Assembly (NCBI GenBank): GCA_001689415.1
Contig: LUJM01000012.1
Coordinates: forward strand, 36,646-100,645
DNA from: Bacteroidales bacterium M2
GTDB lineage: Bacteria; Bacteroidota; Bacteroidia; Bacteroidales; Muribaculaceae
DNA: 64,000 nt
Direction of reading: 5' to 3'
The translations under genes were made by a program, and so were the position numbers. Position 1 is the stretch's first letter. Every line of letters starts with the position of its first letter. Under the pieces are notes generated by a model. That model saw only the letters and a program-made list of their open reading frames with translations. It made no database searches and was not told the DNA's origin. Positions 1 through 8,412 of this stretch are shown piece by piece.

Positions 1-556
1 AGTGTATACCGTCGATGTCGTAGCGAGCAACAATATCGTCGACAATGCGGCCGATGAATTCCCTGTTTTCAGGTCTGCCGGGGTCGAAGTATAGTTTACC
101 GTCGTAGCGAATGAAGCGGTCGGGGTGCTTCAAAGCGATATGCCCCTTGGGTACAGTTTGTTTGGCCGTAGTGGTTACGCGGTAAGGATTGATCCAAGCA
201 TGAAGCTCCATACCTCTGCGGTGAGCCTCGTCGATAATAAACTCGAGTGGGTCCCAGAAAGGAGATGGAGCTTTACCGCCGTCGGTAAGATACCTGCTCC
301 ATGGTTCGAGCTTGCTTGCGTAGAAAGCGTCGGACTGCGCCCTGACCTGGAAAATCACGGCGTTAATACCCATTGCCTTGAGGCTGTCGAGCTGGGCGCG
401 AAGATATGCCTTGTTTTGTTCGGTAGTGTGGCGTTTGTATTGAGGCTGATATATTGTGTTGAGCCAGGCCCCGCGAAACTCGCGTTTGTCGGCGGCGCTG
501 ACGTGGGTAAGCGATGCTAAAGCCAGGATGAAAAATAAAGCTTTGAGTGCCTTCAT
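1..556 (-). CDS. Family 10 glycosylhydrolase (GHL10/DUF187), 5' part only
   Basis: The gene runs leftward off the window edge; only the first ~185 codons are present. Translation from the ATG at 554-556 gives a signal peptide (MKALKALFFILALASLTHVSA) and then the GHL10 core: REFRGAWLNT, LDSLKAMGINAVIFQVRAQSD, and HAWINPYRV near the window edge. This family forms TIM barrels in secreted or periplasmic proteins, related to YngK, acting on glycans; the exact substrate is not known from sequence. The hydrophobic leader predicts export. The reading frame stays open to base 1. The family assignment is firm from the GAWLxT and HAWINPYR motifs; the C-terminal part cannot be judged. Confidence 0.88.
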   Translation of the reverse strand, partial: MKALKALFFILALASLTHVSAADKREFRGAWLNTIYQPQYKRHTTEQNKAYLRAQLDSLKAMGINAVIFQVRAQSDAFYASKLEPWSRYLTDGGKAPSPFWDPLEFIIDEAHRRGMELHAWINPYRVTTTAKQTVPKGHIALKHPDRFIRYDGKLYFDPGRPENREFIGRIVDDIVARYDIDGIH

Positions 557-768
557 CAGATAGAATTTGAATAGTATTGCGAAGATAGCTAAATATTATA
601 CAACAGCAAATAAAATTAGAGACTTTTAGCACAAAAAAGTGACCGAAAAAAGCGCCCGTACGTTATACAAATAGAAGAAAGGAAAAGGAGCTTACAAGCA
701 TCCCTCGTCTTCATTCGGTGTAGTGATACAGTGGGTGGAGTTCTCATAAATAAATAGTTGAAACGTGG

Positions 769-796
769 CAGAAGGCGACCAAAAGGCCGCCTTCTG
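769..796 (-). terminator. Hairpin terminator downstream of the MFS gene
   Basis: Arms CAGAAGGCG (769-777) and CGCCTTCTG (788-796) pair perfectly around a 10-base loop that can add a CC/GG pair. It lies 16 bases past the stop of the leftward MFS gene and before the leftward glycosylhydrolase, so it probably separates the two units. The U-tract is weak. The rest of 557-812 is AT-rich and I see no gene in it. Confidence 0.6.
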
Positions 797-812
797 TTTC
801 GTTATGCTTGGT

Positions 813-2009
813 TTATTTACGAGAGCTTTCGATGTTGGGTAGAAAAACTGTAATGACACCCAATAGCGGCAGCAGAGTGCTTATTTGGAAAACGAACTCG
901 ATGCTTGTGCGGTCGGCGAGCCAGCCGAAAAATGCCGAACCGATACCTCCGAGGCCGAAGTTGAGACCGAAGAACAGGCCTGCCATCATGCCTACTTTGT
1001 CGGGTTTTAATTCTGTAGCATAGACAAGGATTGCCGAGAAAGCCGATGATATTACGAGCCCTATAATGACAGATAATATAATGGTGGCCTCGAAACCGAC
1101 ATATGGCAGGGCGAGAGCAAATGGCGCAGCGCCGAGAATCGACCCCCATATCACATATTTACGGCCATATTTGTCGCCGACGTGGCCGCCGAGTACAGTG
1201 CCCACAGCCACGGCTGCCATAAATGCAAACAGGCACAGCTGTGAAGTGCGGATGTCGACGGCAAATTTATCTATAAGGAAAAAGGTGAAATAGCTTGTCA
1301 TGCTCGCCATGTAGAAATACTTGGAGAACGTGAGCACGCACAATATGAAAATTGCCCAGCGTATGCGACTCTTCGACAAGCGAGCCACGGCTTCGTTTAC
1401 ACGTATTGTCTTGTCGCGGAGCTTGTGGAGCTGCGATTTGTACCAAGTTCCGACCGGAAACAGGGTTGCGCTTGCCAGCAGGGCTGCTATGGCAAACCAG
1501 GCTATAGAGCCCTGCCCGAACGGAATAATGATAAGGGCGGCCAATAGCGGGCCAATGGCGCTGCCGCCGTTGCCTCCGACTTGGAAAATAGACTGGGCCA
1601 GGCCTTTGTTGGACCCGCCTGCCATTTGAGCAATACGCGATGACTCCGGGTGGAATATCGACGAACCGAGACCAACGACCGAAACTGCAAAAATAATGAG
1701 CGAGAAATTATTGGCAATCGACAGCAAAATGATGCCGGCGAATGTAAACAACATGCCTACTGACAGCGAGTAAGGATGTGGGTGACGGTCGGAATACATG
1801 CCCACAAGAGGCTGGAGTATCGACGATGTCATCTGGAATACGAACGTAATGATGCCAATCTGAATGAACGAAAGGCCGTACTGCTCTTTGATAATAGGGT
1901 ATATCGAAGGAATCACCGACTGCATCATATCATTGAGCAAGTGGGCGAAACTGATAGCAATTAGAATAGGGAAAATAGTAGCTTCTTTCTTGATGTATGC
2001 CGAATCCAT
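813..2009 (-). CDS. MFS transporter, fosmidomycin-resistance (Fsr)-like
   Basis: 398-residue integral membrane protein with about 12 hydrophobic segments. The N-terminal segment FAHLLNDMMQSVIPSIYPII and the loop GLGSSIFHPESSRIA (near residue 115-130) are typical of the Fsr branch of the major facilitator superfamily, which exports small drugs or metabolites by proton antiport. The A-loop between helices 2 and 3 is MYSDRHPHPYSL, a variant of the usual GxxxDRxGRR; a second copy, GGHVGDKYGRKYVI, follows helix 8. The ATG at 2009 lies about 24 bases downstream of a -7-like box, which supports this start. Monocistronic by position. Substrate unknown; drug efflux is only a family guess. Confidence 0.85.
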   Translation of the reverse strand: MDSAYIKKEATIFPILIAISFAHLLNDMMQSVIPSIYPIIKEQYGLSFIQIGIITFVFQMTSSILQPLVGMYSDRHPHPYSLSVGMLFTFAGIILLSIANNFSLIIFAVSVVGLGSSIFHPESSRIAQMAGGSNKGLAQSIFQVGGNGGSAIGPLLAALIIIPFGQGSIAWFAIAALLASATLFPVGTWYKSQLHKLRDKTIRVNEAVARLSKSRIRWAIFILCVLTFSKYFYMASMTSYFTFFLIDKFAVDIRTSQLCLFAFMAAVAVGTVLGGHVGDKYGRKYVIWGSILGAAPFALALPYVGFEATIILSVIIGLVISSAFSAILVYATELKPDKVGMMAGLFFGLNFGLGGIGSAFFGWLADRTSIEFVFQISTLLPLLGVITVFLPNIESSRK

Positions 2010-2032
2010 AGGCTTGAGTCTGATTGGGGGTG

Positions 2033-2040
2033 CAAAGTTA
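2033..2040 (-). promoter_or_regulatory. -7 box for the MFS gene
   Basis: On the minus strand the sequence reads TAACTTTG, an exact match to the Bacteroidetes -7 consensus TAnnTTTG, 24 bases before the MFS start codon. No clear -33 TTTG is present at the expected distance, so this is a half-supported promoter. Confidence 0.45.
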
Positions 2041-2127
2041 CAAAGAATCGGTAAAGAAAAATAATTTTGAGGAGTTAAAGTAAAGTAAAAAAGTTATCAA
2101 CAATCGGAGTATAATTAACATGGTATA

Positions 2128-2159
2128 TTTGACTAATTCAGAAATTTTGCCCAATTTTG
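2128..2159 (+). promoter_or_regulatory. Promoter of nrdJ
   Basis: TTTG at 2128-2131, a 20-bp spacer and CAATTTTG at 2152-2159 fit the Bacteroidetes TTTG / TAnnTTTG arrangement with one mismatch. Transcription would start near 2166, about 16 bases before the nrdJ ATG. TATATTTG at 2124-2131 could act as an alternative -7 box. I see no cobalamin riboswitch in the 172-base divergent spacer. Confidence 0.5.
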
Positions 2160-2181
2160 CGACCGCTTCACACACAATGTC

Positions 2182-4716
2182 ATGAAACCGAAGACAAATT
2201 ATACCTACGACCAGGCCTACGAGGCTTCATTAAAGTATTTTGACGGCGACGCCCTTGCCGCCCAGGTCTGGGTGAGCAAATATGCCCTCAAAGATTCCGA
2301 TGGCAATATATTCGAGCTCACCCCCGACGATATGCATCACCGCCTTGCCTGTGAGATTGCCCGTATCGAGGCAAAATATCCGCAAGGCATGAGCGAGGAA
2401 GATGTTTTCGAACTTCTGCGCAATTTTAAATATGTAGTACCTCAAGGCAGCCCCATGGCCGGTATCGGCAATGATATGCAGGTTGGTTCGCTGTCGAACT
2501 GCTTTGTGGTTGGCATAGATAAAAAGCCTGACAGCTACGGCGGTATCATGCGTATCGACCAGGAACAGGTACAGCTGATGAAACGTCGCGGCGGTGTCGG
2601 CCACGATCTGAGCCATTTGCGCCCCAAAGGCATGGCCGTAAAGAATTCGGCCCTGACTTCGACCGGCCTTGTTCCATTTATGGAACGCTATTCGAACTCG
2701 ACACGCGAGGTGGCACAGGATGGCCGACGCGGTGCTCTGATGCTCACAGTGTCGATTAAGCATCCGGATGCCGAAGGCTTCATCGATGCCAAGATGACTC
2801 CCGGCAAGATTACCGGTGCAAATGTATCAGTACGTATAGACGACGGTTTCATGCAGGCTGTTGAAGCCGGTACTCCCTACCGCCAGCAGTATCCTGTGGA
2901 CAGCGACAATCCTATTGTCACCAAGGAAATCGACGCATCGCAACTGTGGCAGAAGATTGTGACAAATGCCTGGAAGTCGGCAGAGCCCGGCGTTCTTTTC
3001 TGGGATACTATCCGCCGCGAGTCTGTGCCCGACTGCTATGCAGACCTCGGTTTCGAGACCATATCGACCAACCCTTGCGGCGAGATTCCACTTTGCCCCT
3101 ACGATTCGTGCCGACTGTTGGCTATAAACCTGTATTCGTTTGTTGTCAACCCATTCACCAAAGAAGCTTACTTCGATTATGACAAACTCACTACGGTGGT
3201 GAGGAAGGCGCAGCGTATCATGGACGATATCATCGATCTTGAGATGGAGAAAATCGATCTGATACTCGCCAAAGTCGACAGCGATCCCGAACCCGAGGAA
3301 GTTAAATCACCCGAGCGCAACCTTTGGCTCAAAATCAAGGAAAAGACGCTCCGTGGACGTCGTACCGGCCTCGGAACAACAGCCGAAGGCGATATGATTG
3401 CAGCCATGGGCCTTCGCTACGGTACACCCGAAGCAACAGATTTCTCAGTGTCGGTACACCGTGCAGTGGCACTTGCCGCTTACACAGAGTCTGTGGAAAT
3501 GGCATCGCAGCGAGGCGCATTCGAGGTTTATGATACCGCCCGCGAGGCCAATAACCCGTATATACAGCGCCTTGCCGAGGCAGACCCCGCATTGTATGAG
3601 AAGATGTCGAAGCAGGGACGCCGCAACATTGCGTGCCTCACTATCGCTCCGACAGGTACTACAAGCCTTATGACCCGCACCTCGAGCGGCATCGAACCTG
3701 TATTTATGCCGGTATATAAACGTCGTCGCAAGATTAATGCCAATGACGCGTCGGTGCATGTTGACTATGTTGATGACAGTGGTGATGCATTTGAAGAATA
3801 TATCGTATATCATCCCAAGTTCCTCGAATGGATGAAACTCGAAGGCATCGACACAGAGAAAAAATATACTCAGGAAGAACTCGATACCCTCGTCGCACGC
3901 TCGCCTTATGCCGGGGCAACAGCAAATGAAATCGACTGGCTCGAGAAGGTGAATATGCAGGGCCGTATCCAAAAATGGGTAGACCATTCAATTTCTGTTA
4001 CAATCAACCTGCCGTCGGATATCAGCGTTGAAGCTGTAGAAAGCCTCTACCGCCACGCATGGCACGCCGGTTGCAAGGGTTGCACTGTATACCGCGACGG
4101 TTCTCGCTCGGGTGTGCTTGTGTCGATTGAAGAAAACAAAAAGAAAGATAAACTCACCCACGAGCCTATCATGGCAAAACGCCCCTCGGAACTCGAGGCC
4201 GACGTGGTGCGTTTCCAGAACAACAAGGAAAAATGGATAGCGTTTGTAGGTCTTGTCGACGGCCGCCCGTATGAGATTTTCACCGGTCTTGCCGATGATG
4301 AAGACGGCTTGTTCCTGCCCAAGGCGGTTACTCATGGCCGAATTATCAAGGCTATTGACGAGAACGGCAACAAGCGCTACGACTTCCAGTACAGCAACAA
4401 GCGCGGCCATAAAACCACTATCGAGGGCCTGAGCGACAAGTTCAACCCCGAATACTGGAATTATGCCAAACTTATCTCGGGCGTATTGCGCTACGGTATG
4501 CCTATTGACCAGGTACTCAAACTTGTAGGTGGTCTCGAACTCGATTCGCAGAGCATCAATACCTGGAAAATGGGTGTGGAGCGAGCCCTTAAGAAATACC
4601 TTCCCAACGGAACTTCCGCCAAGGGTCAGAAATGCCAGAACTGCGGCCAGGAAACACTTGTATATCAGGAAGGTTGCCTCATCTGCACCTCGTGCGGCAC
4701 CAGCAAGTGCGGCTAA
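2182..4716 (+). CDS. nrdJ: Adenosylcobalamin-dependent (class II) ribonucleotide reductase
   Basis: 844 residues, the usual size of the long NrdJ form. It reduces ribonucleotides to deoxyribonucleotides using a thiyl radical generated from adenosylcobalamin, so it needs no oxygen and no small subunit. Visible signatures: SLSNCFV with C107, NPCGEIPL at 297-304 (active-site C299 and E301), and APTGTTSLM in the substrate-binding barrel. The last ~30 residues form a Cys-rich tail with CQNC and CTSC pairs plus a terminal Cys, as in the B12-dependent family, where tail cysteines re-reduce the active site. The gene stands alone between a divergent MFS gene and a terminator. High confidence. Confidence 0.96.
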   Translation: MKPKTNYTYDQAYEASLKYFDGDALAAQVWVSKYALKDSDGNIFELTPDDMHHRLACEIARIEAKYPQGMSEEDVFELLRNFKYVVPQGSPMAGIGNDMQVGSLSNCFVVGIDKKPDSYGGIMRIDQEQVQLMKRRGGVGHDLSHLRPKGMAVKNSALTSTGLVPFMERYSNSTREVAQDGRRGALMLTVSIKHPDAEGFIDAKMTPGKITGANVSVRIDDGFMQAVEAGTPYRQQYPVDSDNPIVTKEIDASQLWQKIVTNAWKSAEPGVLFWDTIRRESVPDCYADLGFETISTNPCGEIPLCPYDSCRLLAINLYSFVVNPFTKEAYFDYDKLTTVVRKAQRIMDDIIDLEMEKIDLILAKVDSDPEPEEVKSPERNLWLKIKEKTLRGRRTGLGTTAEGDMIAAMGLRYGTPEATDFSVSVHRAVALAAYTESVEMASQRGAFEVYDTAREANNPYIQRLAEADPALYEKMSKQGRRNIACLTIAPTGTTSLMTRTSSGIEPVFMPVYKRRRKINANDASVHVDYVDDSGDAFEEYIVYHPKFLEWMKLEGIDTEKKYTQEELDTLVARSPYAGATANEIDWLEKVNMQGRIQKWVDHSISVTINLPSDISVEAVESLYRHAWHAGCKGCTVYRDGSRSGVLVSIEENKKKDKLTHEPIMAKRPSELEADVVRFQNNKEKWIAFVGLVDGRPYEIFTGLADDEDGLFLPKAVTHGRIIKAIDENGNKRYDFQYSNKRGHKTTIEGLSDKFNPEYWNYAKLISGVLRYGMPIDQVLKLVGGLELDSQSINTWKMGVERALKKYLPNGTSAKGQKCQNCGQETLVYQEGCLICTSCGTSKCG

Positions 4717-4795
4717 AACGCAGATTTGGCACGTATTTGTCGTTAAAGCGATAAACTCCAATCGCCCCTTAGTTGTAAAGCTATAAGCCTTATAG

Positions 4796-4838
4796 CCCAT
4801 GCCTGCCAATTTATTTTTGCAGGTGTGGGCATTTTTTT
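4796..4838 (+). terminator. Rho-independent terminator after nrdJ
   Basis: CCCATGCCTGC (4796-4806) pairs with GCAGGTGTGGG (4819-4829; one A-G mismatch) and is followed by seven T residues at 4832-4838. It ends the nrdJ transcript and overlaps the udk promoter. Just upstream, CTATAAGCCTTATAG is a small perfect palindrome. Confidence 0.8.
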
Positions 4839-4847
4839 GTAATTTCG
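4816..4847 (+). promoter_or_regulatory. Promoter of udk-lptB-glnS
   Basis: TTTG at 4816-4819, a 20-bp spacer and TAATTTCG at 4840-4847 (one mismatch to TAnnTTTG). The -33 element sits inside the nrdJ terminator loop and the spacer holds its T-run, so terminator and promoter share DNA. Predicted start near 4853, 24 bases before the udk ATG. Confidence 0.6.
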
Positions 4848-4876
4848 CGATTTAGAAATGATTTAAAGATACGTCT

Positions 4877-5524
4877 ATGCTCATAATAGGTATTGCCGGA
4901 GGTACCGGCTCGGGAAAAACTACGGTGGTAAACAAGATAATAAATAGTTTACCGGCCGGAGAAGTGGCTGTTATGCCCCAAGACTCGTATTATAAAGATT
5001 CGAGCCATATCCCGCCGGAGCAGCGCTCAAAGATAAACTTCGACGAGCCGGCGGCAATCGAGTGGTCACTTCTTGTAGAGCACCTGAAGTTGCTCAAGGA
5101 AGGCAAGACCATACAGATGCCCACATATTCGTATCTTACCTGCACTCGCCAGGAAGAAACCGTAGAGGTGAAGCCGTCGGATGTGGTGATAGTAGAAGGC
5201 ATATTGGTGCTAACCGACCCTACTATCCGCAGTATGCTTGATATCAAGGTTTTTGTTGATGCCGATGCGGACGACCGTCTTATCCGTGTTATCGCCCGCG
5301 ACTGCATAGAGCGAGGCCGTACGCCCGAGATAGTAATCAACCGCTATCAGGATGTACTCAAACCGATGCATTGCCAGTATATAGAGCCTTCGAAGCGCTA
5401 TGCCGACCTTATCATACCGCAAGGCGGCAGCAATACTGTGGCAATCAACCTGCTTACCGACTATATCGAGAGCCGCCTGCACCGCGGAGCGCCAGTACGA
5501 GGCGTTAACCCCTGCAAAATCTGA
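4877..5524 (+). CDS. udk: Uridine kinase
   Basis: 215 residues, normal family length. Cytosolic pyrimidine salvage enzyme that phosphorylates uridine and cytidine to UMP and CMP. The P-loop GGTGSGKTT is at residues 8-16; QDSYYKD follows at ~35-41 and NFDEPAAIEW at ~55, both characteristic of uridine kinase; VIVEGILVL is the Walker B-type strand; RDCIERGRT is the lid arginine region. First gene of a rightward unit; lptB starts 2 bases after its stop. High confidence. Confidence 0.95.
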   Translation: MLIIGIAGGTGSGKTTVVNKIINSLPAGEVAVMPQDSYYKDSSHIPPEQRSKINFDEPAAIEWSLLVEHLKLLKEGKTIQMPTYSYLTCTRQEETVEVKPSDVVIVEGILVLTDPTIRSMLDIKVFVDADADDRLIRVIARDCIERGRTPEIVINRYQDVLKPMHCQYIEPSKRYADLIIPQGGSNTVAINLLTDYIESRLHRGAPVRGVNPCKI

Positions 5525-5526
5525 TT

Positions 5527-6435
5527 ATGGGTATAAGCTGGAGACACAATAGATCGGAAGAGCAACAGCAGGATGTGCCTGCCCCCTTCGCACCGTTGAC
5601 TGACCGACGTCCTGACGAACATCAGCAGGAGGTGGATGTCGTGGTAGAAGAGAAAATCGTGGTGGAATCACCTGTGGTCGAAGATGGCAAAATGGTGCTT
5701 CGAACTGATAACCTTGTCAAGAAATACGGCAAGCGCACGGTTGCCAACCATGTGTCGATAGATGTTACCCAAGGTGAGATTGTAGGTCTTCTCGGCCCTA
5801 ACGGTGCCGGAAAGACGACAACATTCTATATGACTGTGGGGCTTATAGAGCCAAATGAGGGCCAGATATTTCTCAACGACCTTAATATAACCAAGTTCCC
5901 GGTCTATAAGCGTGCTCAGAACGGTATCGGATATCTTGCTCAGGAAGCATCGGTATTCCGCAAGATGAGTGTGGAAGATAATATCCGCTCGGTCTTGCAG
6001 ATGACCAATATGAGCAAGGAAGAACAGCGCGACAAACTCGAAAGCCTGATTGAAGAGTTCCGCCTGCAAAAAGTGCGCAAGAACCTCGGCGACCAGTTGT
6101 CGGGTGGCGAACGCCGCCGAACGGAAATAGCACGATGCCTGGCAATTAATCCTAAGTTTATAATGCTCGACGAACCGTTTGCCGGTGTCGACCCGATTGC
6201 GGTAGAGGATATCCAATCAATTGTATACAAACTCAAGGACAAGAACATAGGAATCCTGATTACAGACCATAATGCTCAAGAGACCCTTCGCATCACCGAC
6301 CGCGCCTACCTACTCTTTGAGGGTAGAATATTATTTCAGGGAACGAGCGAGGAACTTGCCGAAAACCCGGTAGTACGCGAGAAGTATCTCGGTCGCGATT
6401 TCGTATTCTATCGCAAGCGACTCGATGCAGAATGA
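5527..6435 (+). CDS. lptB: LPS export ABC transporter ATPase LptB, with N-terminal extension
   Basis: 302 residues. From residue 56 on it is a standard LptB: LVKKYGKR, Walker A GPNGAGKTT (~90-98), Q-loop YLAQEASVFRKM, signature LSGGERRRTEIAR and Walker B IMLDEPFAGVDP. LptB drives extraction of lipopolysaccharide from the inner membrane with LptFG (not in this window). The first 55 residues are an extra, acidic, Gln/Val/Glu-rich stretch without recognisable fold. The ATG at 5527 lies 2 bases after udk and suggests coupled translation; M56 at 5692 is an alternative start giving the family length. The stop overlaps an ATG at 6432 (ATGA). Confidence 0.92.
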   Translation: MGISWRHNRSEEQQQDVPAPFAPLTDRRPDEHQQEVDVVVEEKIVVESPVVEDGKMVLRTDNLVKKYGKRTVANHVSIDVTQGEIVGLLGPNGAGKTTTFYMTVGLIEPNEGQIFLNDLNITKFPVYKRAQNGIGYLAQEASVFRKMSVEDNIRSVLQMTNMSKEEQRDKLESLIEEFRLQKVRKNLGDQLSGGERRRTEIARCLAINPKFIMLDEPFAGVDPIAVEDIQSIVYKLKDKNIGILITDHNAQETLRITDRAYLLFEGRILFQGTSEELAENPVVREKYLGRDFVFYRKRLDAE

Positions 6436-6491
6436 AGCCGCAGGATTTTTTTTCAGAACCAATCGATAAGAAAACTAATAAACAATACTAT

Positions 6492-8204
6492 ATGTCAGAA
6501 GAAAACGCAACCCTCGAGAATGAGAAACCGCAAGGCTTGAGCTTTGTGGAAGAAGAGGTTTATAATGATCTGCGGGCAGGAAAGAACGGCGGCAGGCTGA
6601 ATACCCGTTTTCCGCCCGAACCGAATGGTTATCTCCACATCGGCCATGCCAAGGCTATCTGCATGGACTTTGGTGTTGCAGAGAAATTCGGCGGTACATG
6701 CAATCTTCGATTTGATGATACCAACCCGGTAAAAGAGGATGTAGAGTATGTAGACTCAATCCGCGAAGATATCCATTGGCTCGGTTTCGACTGGGGCGAC
6801 CGCGAATACTATGCTTCCGACTATTTCCCACAGCTTTTTGACCTTGCCGTGCGCCTGATTAAAGAAGGCAAGGCATATGTCGACGACCAGACAAGCGAGC
6901 AGATTGCCGCACAGAAGGGTACACCGACAGAACCGGGTCAGAACAGCCCATACCGCAGCCGTACACCCGAAGAAAACCTCGACCTGTTCCTTCGTATGAA
7001 CGAAGGCGAGTTCGACGAAGGTGCTCGTGTGCTTCGTGCAAAAATCGATATGGCGTCGCCGAACATGCACTTCCGCGACCCGATTATGTACCGCATCATC
7101 AAAACCCCGCATCACCGCACCGGTACCAAGTGGAAAGTATACCCGATGTATGACTTTGCACATGGCCAGAGCGACTACTTCGAGGGTGTTACCCATTCTA
7201 TTTGTACTCTCGAGTTCGTTCCTCACCGTCCTCTTTACGAGTATTTTGTGAAGGAACTTGCCGACGAGAGCTACTGCCCCCGCCAGATAGAGTTCAACCG
7301 CCTCAACCTGACCTATACCGTGATGAGCAAGCGCAAGCTGCTGCAGCTGGTAAAGGAAGGCCTTGTTGCCGGTTGGGATGATCCTCGTATGCCGACTATC
7401 TCGGGTATGCGCCGTCGTGGCTATACCCCGGCTTCGATCCGCAACTTTATCAATACAATCGGTTATACCAAGTACGAGGCACTCAATAGCGTAAGCCTTC
7501 TCGAGCATGCCGTTCGCGATGATTTGAACCGCATCGCCACACGCGTAATGGCTGTCATCAACCCTGTCAAGCTTATTATCGACAACTATCCCGAAGGCCG
7601 TGTAGAGACTGTGACAATGGAGAACAATCCCGAAGAAGAGGGTAGCGGTGTACATGAAATGCCATTCTCTCGCGAACTGTATATCGAACGCGAGGACTTC
7701 ATGGAGAATCCCCCGAAAAAGTTCTTCCGCCTTGCTCCCGGCCAGGAAGTGCGTCTCAAAGGTGCGTATATCATCAAGGGTACAGAAAATATCGAGCGAG
7801 ATGCCGACGGCAATATCATCGCTATCCACTGCACCTACGATCCCGAGAGCCGCAGCGGCCTCCCCGGAGCATCACGCAAGGTGAAGGGCACACTCCACTG
7901 GGTATCTGCCGAGCATGCCGTTGATGCACAGGTGCGTCTGTACGACCGTCTCTTTGATGTAGAGAACCCTGCAGCCGAGCCCGACCGCGACTTCCGCGAG
8001 ATGCTCAATCCCGAGTCGCTTGTGGTGGTTGAACATGCCAAGCTCGAACCGTTTATCATCGAGAATGCCACACAGGGCAAGAAATTCCAGTTCCAGCGTA
8101 TCGGTTATTTCACACCCGACTACGATTCGACAGCGGAGCACCCTGTATTCAACCGCACAATAGCTCTCAAAGATACTTGGGAGAAGGTGCAGAAAAAAGC
8201 ATAA
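6492..8204 (+). CDS. glnS: Glutaminyl-tRNA synthetase
   Basis: 570 residues from the chosen ATG. Charges tRNA-Gln with glutamine in the cytosol. Class I signatures: PPEPNGYLHIGHAKA (HIGH motif), FDDTNP, and VMSKRKL (the KMSKS equivalent), followed by the anticodon-binding beta barrels, with GLPGASRKVKGTLHWVS typical of GlnRS. The frame is open back to an ATG at 6432 that overlaps the lptB stop, but the 20 extra residues do not resemble the family, whereas MSEEN at 6492 leads straight into the usual FVEEEVYNDL helix. It has no GatCAB-linked features. High confidence in function, moderate in start. Confidence 0.95.
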   Translation: MSEENATLENEKPQGLSFVEEEVYNDLRAGKNGGRLNTRFPPEPNGYLHIGHAKAICMDFGVAEKFGGTCNLRFDDTNPVKEDVEYVDSIREDIHWLGFDWGDREYYASDYFPQLFDLAVRLIKEGKAYVDDQTSEQIAAQKGTPTEPGQNSPYRSRTPEENLDLFLRMNEGEFDEGARVLRAKIDMASPNMHFRDPIMYRIIKTPHHRTGTKWKVYPMYDFAHGQSDYFEGVTHSICTLEFVPHRPLYEYFVKELADESYCPRQIEFNRLNLTYTVMSKRKLLQLVKEGLVAGWDDPRMPTISGMRRRGYTPASIRNFINTIGYTKYEALNSVSLLEHAVRDDLNRIATRVMAVINPVKLIIDNYPEGRVETVTMENNPEEEGSGVHEMPFSRELYIEREDFMENPPKKFFRLAPGQEVRLKGAYIIKGTENIERDADGNIIAIHCTYDPESRSGLPGASRKVKGTLHWVSAEHAVDAQVRLYDRLFDVENPAAEPDRDFREMLNPESLVVVEHAKLEPFIIENATQGKKFQFQRIGYFTPDYDSTAEHPVFNRTIALKDTWEKVQKKA

Positions 8205-8234
8205 GACAGCCCGAACCAAGTTGTTCGAGTGTAA

Positions 8235-8298
8235 AGGTTTATAGGTTATAATATTATGCCCTCGGTAGTGTCGGCATGGTGTTATAAGCTATAAACCT
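8235..8298. repeat. Nested 64-bp inverted repeat
   Basis: Arms AGGTTTATAGGTTATAA (8235-8251) and TTATAAGCTATAAACCT (8282-8298) are complementary at 16 of 17 positions. Inside them ATGCC and GGCAT form a second stem. It lies in the spacer after glnS. No T-run follows, so it is not a classic terminator; it could be a processed mRNA stem or a small miniature inverted-repeat element. Confidence 0.65.
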
Positions 8299-8412
8299 AA
8301 AATATCTATTTTGAGTTTCTCAAGTTCGGTATTTCACGCTGTTGTCGTGGCCGGATTTGTTGATTCTCGAAGATGTCAAGCCATTTTCTCCTTTATATAC
8401 TATCACTTACCC

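Noticed and set aside
6756..7829. 357-residue open frame antisense to glnS
   Set aside because: Mirror frame of a conserved tRNA synthetase; no start signal or domain; Cys/His/Val-rich composition typical of antisense shadows.
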